From Penicillium oxalicum (taxonomy: Eukaryota; Ascomycota; Eurotiomycetes; Eurotiales; Aspergillaceae): a stretch of DNA of 64,000 nt. The notes beneath the pieces are model-generated. The model saw only the letters and a program-made list of their open reading frames with translations, had not been told where the DNA came from and ran no database searches. Shown one piece after another: positions 11,876 through 22,097 of this stretch (the first letter of the stretch is position 1; each line of letters opens with the position of its first letter). Location of the stretch: NCBI RefSeq assembly GCF_001723175.1, contig NC_064652.1, positions 1,426,001-1,490,000 on the forward strand, read 5' to 3'. Made by a program: the position numbers and the translations under genes.

Positions 11876-13668
11876 ATGCAGAGCCCTGAGGCATCGGGCC
11901 CCGGTGCGCTCGCTGGCCTGCCCTCGACGCTCGTATCCATGATAGCCACTCCGTCGACGTCACCGCTCGGACTCGTCTCTCCCCAGACGCAGATAGGTTC
12001 AACGACAACCCAAACCGGAGTCTCTTCATTCACCCAGGAGCAAATACAGGAAAGCCTACAACATGTCATTTCCAGTCTCTCGTCAAGCTCGGGGTCCGGT
12101 GCCGGGCACGCCGGCACCCTTGGTGGCGAGTCTACCGGCTCAACGGGCAAAGGCATCTTAATTGGAATACTTTCGGCGTTCGGATCCGCCGCGATTGCTT
12201 TTGTGGTGCTTGCGATCTTCTTTTTCTTCAAGTACACTCGCCGGGGGCGAATCATGCTCGATCGCATCGGTCGCCCCGGTGAGTATGATGATGAGCAAGC
12301 TTTTCTACGAGAGGAGGAGGCGGCGCTGGAGACCATGGATGATTTGACGCGGTCGGAATATCTTCGTGCGAAAGGTGAGGTGGCCCCGGTCTTCGATTTT
12401 GGCGATTCGGTTATTCTTAGATTGGAAGCGCGTTGCTAATACCCAGACACAGCTTTTGTTCATGCCAACCCTCCCGAATCCATGCAAACCGATATATCGC
12501 TATCCCAATTTCTGGCCATCCAGGAAAAGGGCGTTTCCGCGTGGGAATTCCAGCCGGAATTGGAAATTGCCAACTGTTTCGTGGAAGCTCGGACGGAAAT
12601 TGAATTCTTCGATTCGGAGTGTAGTGTGCAGACCAATTTGCCTCTCCCCAAACAAAACGAGGTCTATTACTGGGAGGCCAAGATCTACGACAAACCAGAG
12701 TCCACAATGGTGGGCATTGGCTTGACGACGAAACCCTACCCGCTCTTCCGGATGCCTGGTACGTACACAATCTTGCGCGTTGGGGCGAATGTGCCATTTG
12801 AACCGACGTGGGGTCTGTCACCCGCAGCACGGCTAACTCCCATCACTTTGTTGTAGGTCACCACAAGACATCCGTTGCTTATGAGTCGACGGGCCACCGC
12901 CGAAATAATCAGCCATTCACACCCACCCCATATGGACCCCCACTCCTCCAAGGCGACGTGATCGGGGTCGGTTATCGACCTCGATCTGGAACGATCTTCT
13001 TCACGCGCAACGGCAAGAAGCTTGAGGATGTGGTTCACAATTACCGCTCCCAGAACCTATTCCCAACCATTGGTGCCAACGGTCCTTGTACGGTCCACGT
13101 GAATTTTGGTCAGATGGGATTCGTGTTCATTGAAGCCAATGTGAAGAAATGGGGTCTCGCCCCCATGACGGGCAGCCTCGCCCCGCCCCCACCATACGGT
13201 AGTGAGCAAGGCAGCATCCTGCTCGAATCCGGCCGTGAGAGTGCCGCTTCGATCTCTCAACGCGTATACCAGTCTTACCATGGCCGGAGCTCCAGCACTG
13301 TGATCCCTCAAGCTGTGAGCCCAGGGCCGGTGCGATCGCCGACCGAAATCTCGTTGGCCCAACTAGCTCATATCCCGTCCCGTGATGACGCCGGTGAAGG
13401 ATCGAGCCGCGTGGGCAACGAGGGTGAAGAGCTCCAGCAGACTGGCGCAGACGAAGCATCAGGCACTCTTGATGATCATGAAGCTCCACCACCCGAGTAC
13501 TCCAGCCCCACGGGCAGTCGAAGGGGCAGCGATGCGTCCTTGCAGCTGCCTCCCAGGCGCTCAAGCGACCCGCACCGCTCATCCGCCCCTCAGAGCACCG
13601 AACAGCTTAATTCGGAGCTGCCCAGCTACGAAGCGGCAGTGGATCGTCACTTCGTTGAACGCCCCTAA
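11876..13668 (+). CDS. Ssh4-like SPRY membrane adaptor for Rsp5 ubiquitin ligase
   Basis: Exons 11876-12374, 12453-12758 and 12857-13668 give 538 residues. Layout: a Ser/Thr-rich N-terminus, one transmembrane helix at about residues 93-118, then a B30.2/SPRY domain (from about 200 to 365, with YYWEAKIYDKPES, GIGL, GDVIGVGYRPRSGTIFFTRN) and a disordered tail. PY-type motifs APPPPYG, APPPEYS and LPSYEAA follow the SPRY domain. This is the architecture of yeast Ssh4 and Ear1, vacuolar/endosomal adaptors that bring the Rsp5/NEDD4 ligase to membrane cargo for vacuolar degradation; that role here is inferred. The intron 1 acceptor is ambiguous: two in-frame AGs end at 12446 and 12452, differing by two residues. 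The first is only a few bases from the CTAAT branch candidate, so I used the second. Confidence 0.9.
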
Positions 13669-15876
13669 AAGTTGAACATTGCGCTTGGCCCTCGATTTCT
13701 TTTTTGAACACTATGCTTTTTTTTTATCTATGTTTGCACATACCCACTCGTTATCTCTTTGAGTTTTACCGGATCGGTTGTTTGGGCGGCGTTTCATCGC
13801 GGTATAAGCCCTATTGTCGTTTGATATGTTGATTACTTGCCCTTCTCAGGTTTCAGGAGGGAATGTTTGAGCGAGTTTGCGATTGGCGTTCATGTGGCTC
13901 CGGCTGGGCTGGTCCAGCAAAGTTGGTGTTTTCGGGGAATATTGGAATTATCGGCGTCCTGTTGGGAGGGCGACCACTTTTGATCATGTATATCCAGGGG
14001 GCAGCGGGTGTTGGCCTTCTTCTTCTTTCATTCCAATGTGTCCTGTCATTCGACCACCCTGACTATGTTCTGTTCAATATTAGTCGATCGAGGCAGTCGA
14101 CCTGAGTAGTTGTGGTGCAAATCATAAATCTGAATATCTTCTTTGCTAGTTTCTCGTCACCATTTTTGATAAACAATTCCAGCCCGGGCAATTGGTATGA
14201 CCTCGAGGCTGTAACACTCCAACCTTGATAGTTCAGAGAGTTTTGATGCACAGGGTAAGGTGCAATTGCTGCTCGTGTCAGAAAGGTCAGTCGAAGCCAG
14301 GTCCTGCACCTCAGAAATGGATCGGGACGATGAACATTTGAGTCTTGACATGTCCACACCAACTGGAATTCGATGAGATCATGTTCAGTTGAGACCCGTT
14401 CATCATCGCTTCTACCCGCCCGCTATCGTCGACAACCAAGCGGAAAGATTATCCGCCCAGTCACCCACCGATTCCGAGTCGGAGTGTCCCCGCCAGACTG
14501 GAGCTCCGCAGGCTCCGCTTTCGAGTCCTCTACACTCTCTCCAGCAGCTCTCTCTGGTTCGGGTACCAATGCAAACGGACCGAGTGGAGGTCTCCGACCG
14601 CAGACATGATCTGGATCCTAAAAAGTCTTGCAAGCATCCAGGAGGAGAGCCACGGCTGAAATCTACGGACTTCGTCTGCAACAGGTCTCTTACTTCGAGC
14701 AGATCCGTTGAATAATAAGCACTCGATGCCACTCATCCTTCGCTTCCTTGGCTCACTGGGACTAGACCGTACAGGAAGACCTTCTGCCAGGCCGTCAGTG
14801 CCGCGACGGTGGAGACGCATGCGCCCAGGCCCACCCCAGTTGACCCCGGCTCCAAGAGCTCTGAGCTCGTCACTAATCCTGCATAAACCCAACCTCACGT
14901 AATTGCGTGAACTTCCAGGGAAACCGCCCGAAACCCAGCAACCCTTGTGTGGCAGAGGGATGTGTGTGTGTGAGCTCGGTCTAACCCCGTCAGTCGTCAA
15001 AGGCTTTGATCTTGAACGCCCGTCTAATAGCTGACAACGCCTGGTCGCTTCATGCTGTGGCCACTGGTCAGTGCAAAGCACATGCTTCCTGCACCGACTG
15101 ACTTCCAGATCCACCTCTCAATCGTATATCATCGTGTATAGTTGAGCTTTGTGCCACCCCACCTGAGAGTGACTGTGACAATTAAGTAACTGAAAATCAA
15201 CACATAAGATTGCCGACACTGGACAGTGTTCAGCGTCCCCCCCCCCCCTCTTCTGTGGCTGTGTACGAAGATCCTCACAGTACTGGATTCGAGTCTTGTG
15301 CTGCACTGCACCGGTTGTGCCTTTGCGGCTGATTGTACACGCCAGGGAAGGTTCCTCCCTGCTGGGCGGAGGGTTTGGCCTCGATCCTCGATCCACCAAC
15401 ACGCCAGAGATTGCTATCCGTAGCTCTGACAAACTTACTTCACGCACTGCGCTGTCCGAGTCAGGTGTTCGGTGTTCCCGCCCGATCACTCTTAGTTTGC
15501 ATCTCGACGTCGCCCAACCCTCTCCTTCCGTACCGATCGCACCCTTTGCCTCCCCCATCCTGTGCGCATCCACAGTGACACAAATTATTGGCCGCATCAC
15601 CCAACCACTAGTCCAGATCGCAGTCAATCCTCGGTGAGAGCAATTCACCCACCTTCTCCGAGCCGAATTCGCCTGCATCGAAACTGGCCGTGTTGGCCCG
15701 CCAGATCGTGTTGCCGCATTGGCTTCTTTTGGTCAGGCTGCCCCGGAGATTTTGAAACAACCGTGTCACTGACAATCGGATTGTGAGATTTAGTGACAAG
15801 GTCTTCCGGCAGGTTGTGCGGCTCAAACACCCCAATCTTTGTCTCGGGTCCGCAGCGCGTGGCGCGTAGACCAAAG
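13669..15876. other. Intergenic region upstream of the phosphodiesterase gene
   Basis: The left 200 bases are T-rich 3' sequence of the SPRY gene. A run of 12 C lies at 15237-15248 and a short TG run near 14962-14971. Overlapping open frames at 14373-14715 (plus), 14530-15114 (minus) and 15118-15678 (minus) have no family signature and no convincing introns. The right part is the promoter and leader of the gene starting at 15877. Confidence 0.5.
15237..15248. repeat. C12 homopolymer
   Basis: Twelve consecutive C about 630 bases upstream of the phosphodiesterase start codon. One of several long G/C homopolymers in gene-upstream regions of this window. Confidence 0.85.
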
Positions 15877-17632
15877 ATGTCGGAATCAGGAACCCCCGCA
15901 TTCCAGATTATTGTCTTGGTAAGACTCTCCGACCCAAGTCTTCGATGGTCTTTGTCGATTTTTACTTGTCTGCAAGCGCTTCGGGGGTGAAGCTGGTGAA
16001 GATGCTCTATGACTCTGGTCGATATCGTTACTTCCCTCAGCGGATCCATCCTCTGATGGATCTTTCCGTCGATGCAGCGCTCCCTTTCTTGATTATGTCG
16101 CATACTGACCAAGAATAGGGTCCGAATGGCGGTCCTCGGGAAGATCATGTAACAGGTCTCCTGGTGCGTTCAACGTCGATGAGCTGGACCCCTGGATCAG
16201 TGGTCGCGGTGGATGCTGGGACCCTTCTGGCCGGGATCATTCGCATCTTGAAAAACTTCCTGCCGGATTCGATAGACGGGCAAGGAAACATGACGGCGGG
16301 GCCATTCAAAGGTCTACACTTACCCGCCAAAAGTGCAGAAGCGAACGCTGCGTATATATTCCGCGAAATCATTGGTGCCGTTCTGATCACACACCCTCAT
16401 CTCGACCACGTCTCGGGTCTGGCCATCAACACGCCAATCCTGGAGGCGGGCAGTGGGCCAAAGCCTGTCGCAGCTCTGCCATCAGTGCTATCAGCCATCA
16501 AAAATCACATGTTCAACGATATTATATGGCCCAATCTGTCGGATGAAGATGGTGGCGCGGGTCTGCTCACTTATCAGCGTCTGGTTGAAGGTGGTAATAC
16601 GCGGTTCGGAACCGGAGATGCCAGAGGCTACGTTCGTGCCTGCAACGGTCTTCTGACCAAATGCCTTTCCGTGAGCCACGGTCATAGCAAGCAGCGTTTC
16701 CATCCAGAGTCTGGGATGCACCACAGGGTTGGAAGCACTGTATTTCCACCCGATCAATACATGTTCTCTTCACGTGCAGTCTCCATGGATCAAACTGATG
16801 GAAGGTAATTATCGCTCCCCACAATTCTATCAAACCACCGAGAAAGAGATTGAAGACTAGGCGCTAACGCAATCGCAGCTTCTATTCGCCAGCTCGCTCC
16901 CCGCAGATTCCTCCCGCTGCTTCAAAGGAGCCCATGATGGCCTCTGTAGAAAGCTCCGCCTTCTTCATTCGTGACCATCGCACCGGGAGGGAGATCATCA
17001 TTTTTGGAGATTTAGAGCCGGACACGGTATCTCTCGAGCCGCGCAATAAACGGGTCTGGGAAGCGGCCGCACCCAAAATTCACGCGGGCTCTCTTGGGGC
17101 CATCTTCATGGAATGCTCTTTCAGTGACAGCATCGATGACTCGTATCTGTATGGTCACCTTTGTCCTCGTCACGTGGCAGCGGAGCTGAAAGTACTCGCT
17201 GGGAAAGTCATGGAGCTACGGGATTCCGTTTCTCTCGACAAGAAGCGAAAACAGCCTACAAGTGGGTTCGGTGATAGCAGCGGCACCCCTCTCAGCCCAC
17301 GCTCAAAGAGTCGCTCAAAGAGTCGCTCAAATCCTAGCCTCGACCGATCAGAACCTTCCTCGGGGGGTATCCGTGCTGTCGACATGCCCGAGACGCTCGT
17401 CGATCGTATCGGCAGCAAGGATGTCGCCGAACCCAATGATGTGGGTTGGGCAGATGCCGATCCATTACCACTGACAGGGCTGTCAGTCTACATTATCCAC
17501 ATCAAGGAGGGTCTAGACGATGGTCCTCCACCTGAAGAGCAGATATTGAGGGAACTCAAGGCGCACGCTCAAGAGTCCCACCTGGGCTGTCAATTCTTCA
17601 TCCCGGACCCCAATCAAGCCATCTGGGTTTGA
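15877..17632 (+). CDS. PDE1: Class II (low-affinity) 3',5'-cyclic-nucleotide phosphodiesterase, PDE1 type
   Basis: Exons 15877-15918, 16119-16804 and 16879-17632 give 493 residues. The enzyme hydrolyses cAMP to AMP and so dampens protein kinase A signalling. It is a metallo-beta-lactamase-fold protein: the metal-binding signature THPHLDHVSGLAINTP sits at residues 105-120, with His106, His108, Asp110 and His111. Further conserved pieces are VDAGTLLAGIIRIL near the N-terminus, VSHGH in the middle, and FFIRD plus IIIFGDLEPD in exon 3. The 14-codon first exon is supported by the start MSESGTPAFQIIVL joining in phase to GPNGGPREDH. A Ser/Arg-rich low-complexity insert (two repeats of SKSRSKSR type, about 17305-17335) precedes the C-terminal LSVYIIHIKE strand, as in fungal homologues. 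Confidence 0.93.
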
Positions 17633-18536
17633 AATGGGAATCGAGACCGATCTGGCTCCCAGTGAAATCCCATCTCTCACTTCATTTTCTTCTCCTATCT
17701 TCTGCCTACCCATGACGAGCGTGGCGGCGGTGGCGGTTGGCATGGTGTTTGGGCGAGTTTGACCCTTACGAATCTTTCTGGGTACTATGTAAATAATTTA
17801 TTCGGGCTTTCTTTTTTTTTTTTCGTTCATATCGCCGCGGGCGAACGACTCTTGCAAAATAGCGAACTATTCTTCTGATCGCAGTCCAAGTGGGCGAAAG
17901 GCTCGGCACGGGAGAAGCGGCGGGTAAATGCCTTAGCCCATGCTATTCAAGCATATAAAGTCCGAAACAACTTTTGCGATTGGAAGAAATTTGTACCGAA
18001 TCCCGGACGTGCGGAGCCCGCACATCGGGATCGAGTGAGAATGGACCGAATAGCTGTCTGTGGTCAAGTATTAGATCTCCCTGTTCACAACAAAGTTGGA
18101 GTGGTCCGCAATCTTCAAGCCAATGGACAAGACAATGCCGAGGTTCGGGAAACTAAGGCTTACGTCACCTCACATGCCTACAGGAAGTCGTCACTGACAA
18201 GCTCACTACCAAAGAGCAAAAGCCGTCTATAAAACAGGGCGGGAAACGCCTCTATAGTAGACGCACTACAGTCCTCAGTCCTCACTGATTTCTAACGATT
18301 CATAGTGTTCAAACGTATTGGGTTCAGGCAATTGGGGGGCCCCACCGCCTCCCCGCGAATGATCGGAGATGACCCCAAAGCCGCCGATAACCGAGGCTCA
18401 GCGGCCACCTCTCGTTCCCTTGTGATTTATGATTGTTCGATCTCACCTCTGCCACTGTAATTCTCCTCTTTATTTGCACCAACCTCAGCCTGAACAATTT
18501 AACTCTCACTGTGAGCTGTGCGGATCTCTCTTGACT
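17633..18536. other. Intergenic region between PDE1 and the acyl-CoA dehydrogenase
   Basis: The left part is 3' sequence of the phosphodiesterase, with an AT-rich stretch near 17785-17822. The right part is the acyl-CoA dehydrogenase promoter; pyrimidine-rich sequence runs up to the start codon. I see no further gene. Confidence 0.5.
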
Positions 18537-20033
18537 ATGGCGTTCATCACTCGCGCGCTGCGACCCTTGTCGCGCTCCACGCCTACCGCACGTTTGACCA
18601 CAAGGCGGCTTGCCTCCATTCGCCCCGTTCAGAGGTAGGTTCCAGGTCGATTGTCCGGCTTCTTTGCCCCGAATTGAGTCCGCGTGTGTTGACACTTCTT
18701 TTCAATTGTTTTCCTCCCTCAGCGCCTATGCCTTTTCCACAACCCCCCGCAGGCGGGAAGTTGATCTCTCCGAACTGACTCCCACCCCCATCTCGCTGTT
18801 GACCGAGACCGAGTCTATGATGGCCGATATGGTGTCCAAGTTTGCGACCGAACAGATTGGGCCCAAGGTCCGGGATATGGATGAAGCTGAGGCTATGGAT
18901 GCCTCTGTCGTGGAGGGGCTCTTCGAGCAGGGTATCATGGGTATTGAAATCCCCGAGGAGTTTGGAGGAGCCGGCATGAACTTCACCGCGGCGATCGTGG
19001 CGATCGAGGAGTTGGCCCGTATTGATCCCAGTGTCAGCGTCATGGCTGATGTGCACAACACCCTCGTCAACACCGCGATCATGAAGTACGGCGATGCCCA
19101 GGCCCACCGCACCTGGCTGCCCAAATTGAGCACCAACACCGTTGGCTCATTCTGTCTGTCTGAGCCGGTGTCTGGCTCGGACGCGTTCGCTCTGCAGACC
19201 AAGGCTGAGAAGACGGCCGACGGTTACAAGATCAACGGCTCCAAGATGTGGATCACCAACGCCATGGAATCGGGAATCTACATTGTCTTTGCCAATCTGA
19301 ACCCCAGCGCCGGGTACAAGGGCATCACTGCCTTCATTGTCGAGAAGGGCACGCCCGGTTTCTCCATCGCCAAGAAGGAGAAGAAGCTCGGTATCCGTGC
19401 TAGCAGCACCTGTGTGCTCAACTTTGACGACGTGGAGATCCCCAAGAGCAATTTGCTCGGTGAGGAGGGCAAGGGTTACAAGATCGCCATCGAGATCTTG
19501 AATGAGGGACGTATCGGTATCGCTGCCCAGATGACCGGTCTGGCTCTTGGTGCTTGGGAGAATGCTGCGCGGTAAGTGCCGGTGAAAATTTTGATATTTC
19601 CCCTTTCCATTTTGGGCGACTTCGCCGGCTCTAGCAGATAGTAGCTGACAGGAAGGAAATAATTAGCTATGTCTGGAATGACCGCAAGCAATTCGGCAAG
19701 CTGGTCGGTGAATTCCAGGGCATGCAGCACCAGATGGCCCAGGCCTACACCGAGATCGCTGCCGCGCGAGCTCTCGTCTACAACGCCGCCCGTAAGAAGG
19801 AGGCTGGCCAAGAGTTTGTCAAGGATGCTGCCATGGCCAAACTCTACGCGTCCCAGGTCGCTGGGCGTGTTTCCGGCTCCGCTGTTGAGTGGATGGGCGG
19901 TATGGGCTTCGTCCGCGAGGGTATCGCTGAGAAGATGTTCCGTGACAGCAAGATCGGTGCCATCTACGAGGGCACCAGCAACATTCAACTACAGACCATT
20001 GCCAAGATGTTGCAGAAGGAGTACACGAATTAG
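18537..20033 (+). CDS. Short/branched-chain acyl-CoA dehydrogenase, mitochondrial
   Basis: Exons 18537-18634, 18723-19571 and 19667-20033 give 437 residues. It should catalyse FAD-dependent alpha,beta-dehydrogenation of short or branched acyl-CoA (2-methylbutyryl- or butyryl-CoA), in valine/isoleucine breakdown or beta-oxidation, passing electrons to ETF. The N-terminus is rich in Arg, Ser and Thr with no acids until EVDLSELTP, so a mitochondrial presequence of about 45 residues is likely. Family marks: EEFGGAGM, FCLSEPVSGSDAFAL (FAD-binding), MWITNAMESGIYIVFAN, LGIRASSTC, and the C-terminal IYEGTSNIQLQTIAK with Glu417 as probable catalytic base. The start at 18537 was chosen over an in-frame upstream ATG at 18429 because it begins the presequence. 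Exact acyl-chain preference cannot be read from sequence alone. Confidence 0.94.
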
Positions 20034-21098
20034 ACGAGAAATTTAGTTTCTGTTCGTGTGTTCTGGTGCGGTGGGGTTTCAAATTCTCGTGGTCTGGTAT
20101 TAGCATTTGGTCTGCGCTAGATATATATTTTTTGTGGTTTGTGGGATGCAACATGCAATGATCATGTGTTGTTGGACACTTTCCTTCCATTTCTTCAAAT
20201 GAGTACCACTTCCTTTCACTTCCACTCTATCCACTAGGTATTTTCGAGAGGTAGATGCGGTACAGCCTTCAAGTCCAACTTCATTCCCCCGTTGCTTAGG
20301 AATCAACTTGAAGCACAAGCCCCTCGACCTCATTCTCTTTCTTTGAGACACCACAACCTAAGGTTGGTATCAGCCGACCCAAATCCGACTGGACTGAGAT
20401 CTCTTGGATGAGCAACTTTCAGAGAAAACCCAAGGTTGCGTCGGTGACACACCAGAACTGCCGTGACACATCGCTTTACAAACGCATGTCACATGATGAT
20501 GCACCGAGTAACATTCTCAGAGCTTTCTTTCTTTTCCCTCATTGAACCCCATATTATCAATTGAGGTTGCTGCTGTCTAATATCCCGCACCCTCTTTCTC
20601 CATTCTCCATTCGGCAAAAGGTGATGTTCAACATACCCGGCCGTTAAGCCTTTCACTCGATTTAGGTGGCGGGCCAGGATCTTTCAATTGGAAGCGTTTT
20701 GCCACTTCCAAATCGCTTGTGGCCGAGGATGAAAGGTGGTGGTAAGACAAGAGGGGCAACCCTGACCTTGTTGGGAACCTTGACCCGCTACTGGGGATGA
20801 GATCAATCACCACCCGGCCTCTTCGTGATGGACCTCGATGCCCTCGTTTCGGCATGACGTCTTACCCTCTAGGGTTCAAGATTGACAGTCGCCTGATACA
20901 CGATTGCGAAGACAATTGAGTGAGTGTGAGTCTTCCTCGCGCATTCCATTGCCAGCCAGACGACACCCCATACTGTTGGTGTATCTGTGGAAGATGCCAA
21001 ACCCATCTCCGGACAAATGGACTGTCATTGGGCGCTGTTTGCCGAGAGTGAGGCCACGGTATAGTTATGGTCATTGAATAAGTCCGTAGCTCTCAGGC
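20034..21098. other. Convergent intergenic region
   Basis: Spacer between the 3' ends of the acyl-CoA dehydrogenase and the bZIP gene. It contains the 3' untranslated regions of both. Open frames at 20628-20855 and 20862-21074 are short and unrecognised. No RNA gene or repeat was seen. Confidence 0.5.
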
Positions 21099-22097
21099 TT
21101 ACGACTGCGGGTTCCAGGGATACGAAAATGACGGATCTCTCTGCTGAGCTTGGCCTGGGTGTGTCGGATATGGGGAAGGGCCCGACGGGTACGGAGTTGT
21201 TGGATGCCCAGGAGATGGAGCACTCACGACAGGCATGGAAAGAGACATTGTCCGGTGGGCAGATGGATAGCTTCCCATACTCGGCAATCCGTCCAATGCA
21301 GATCCTGGTCCAGAGTGTTGAGACATGTGGAATCCCTGGCCAAAGGATGGCTCTGATCCAGAATGGTGTGTTCCCCCCGCGCTACTGAAGCTCATCTGGG
21401 GCGAGACGAGAGGAACAGTAGGTGCTACCATTCGCGAACTTTGCTGCTGCTGCTGCTGCAGATGTCCCTCGATTGTGTAGGATTCCATGCGAGGTGGGTA
21501 TTCGGGGTCTGAAGATTCCCCAATCGATGAGGATCGCGTGCTCGAATATGATGGCTGCCATTCGTGCGGATGGGGTGACCGACTGGACATAGACAGGCTT
21601 GATGTCGCGCGAGGTAGTCTGGTCGAGAGCGGGTGATTTAGTGGTGGTGGAGGAGGTGGAGGAAACTGAGGCGACAAGATCGTATTCGTCGGAGGGACTA
21701 TGGGTGCTGATCCGTTGGAATTTTCCACCGCATCCCATCCGGTGCGATGATGACCAGCTTGCTCATGGCTGTTTGTGAAACTCGGGGGTCCAGTAAAGCT
21801 GGCCAGTTGGGTTTTTAATCGAGCAATCTCGTCCTGAAGAGTGGCATTCTGTCGAACCAAATCGTCAAATTGTTGATTTTGCGACCGCATATTGTCCACT
21901 TGCGTCCGCAGAATGGTGACCTGCTGTTCCAACTGTTCAATGTGCTCTTTTGTCCGTTGTCGAATGGACCGCTGTGCTTCGCGATCCATGGCCCGTTTGC
22001 GCTCTAATTGTTCGGCCGATAACAAGGAAACCTTCCTCGACCCCGAACGGGACTCACGCCTCCGCGACGGCGCACCCTCCTTGCCGCTACTGCTCAT
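21099..22097 (-). CDS. bZIP transcription factor, Yap-like with Asp in place of the basic-region Asn
   Basis: Uninterrupted frame of 332 residues starting at ATG 22097. The bZIP domain lies at about residues 29-90: basic region RKRAMDREAQRSIRQRTK, then a zipper with leucine/valine heptads through EHIEQLEQQVTILRTQVDNM and a second coiled-coil run to about residue 95. The pattern DREAQRSIRQR aligns with the Yap-type NRxAQRxFRxR, but the DNA-contacting Asn is Asp38, as I recall for a fungus-specific bZIP group. The rest is disordered: Pro-rich runs, a poly-Gln tract (HLQQQQQQSS) near the middle, and a Ser/Pro/His-rich C-terminus. It presumably acts in the nucleus; target genes cannot be inferred. 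No intron is needed, unusual for this window. Confidence 0.88.
   Translation of the reverse strand: MSSSGKEGAPSRRRESRSGSRKVSLLSAEQLERKRAMDREAQRSIRQRTKEHIEQLEQQVTILRTQVDNMRSQNQQFDDLVRQNATLQDEIARLKTQLASFTGPPSFTNSHEQAGHHRTGWDAVENSNGSAPIVPPTNTILSPQFPPPPPPPLNHPLSTRLPRATSSLSMSSRSPHPHEWQPSYSSTRSSSIGESSDPEYPPRMESYTIEGHLQQQQQQSSRMVAPTVPLVSPQMSFSSAGGTHHSGSEPSFGQGFHMSQHSGPGSALDGLPSMGSYPSAHRTMSLSMPVVSAPSPGHPTTPYPSGPSPYPTHPGQAQQRDPSFSYPWNPQS

Noticed and set aside
14373..14609. ATG-initiated 78-codon frame with some protein-like runs upstream of PDE1
   Set aside because: Overlaps other frames on both strands, no family match, no splice-consistent extension.
15118..15678. 186-codon minus-strand frame upstream of PDE1
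   Set aside because: Crosses the C12 run and the presumed PDE1 promoter; no motif or conserved-looking segment.
20860..20900. Sequence resembling a tRNA B box (GGTTCAAG...)
   Set aside because: No matching T stem, no A box at the right distance and no cloverleaf.
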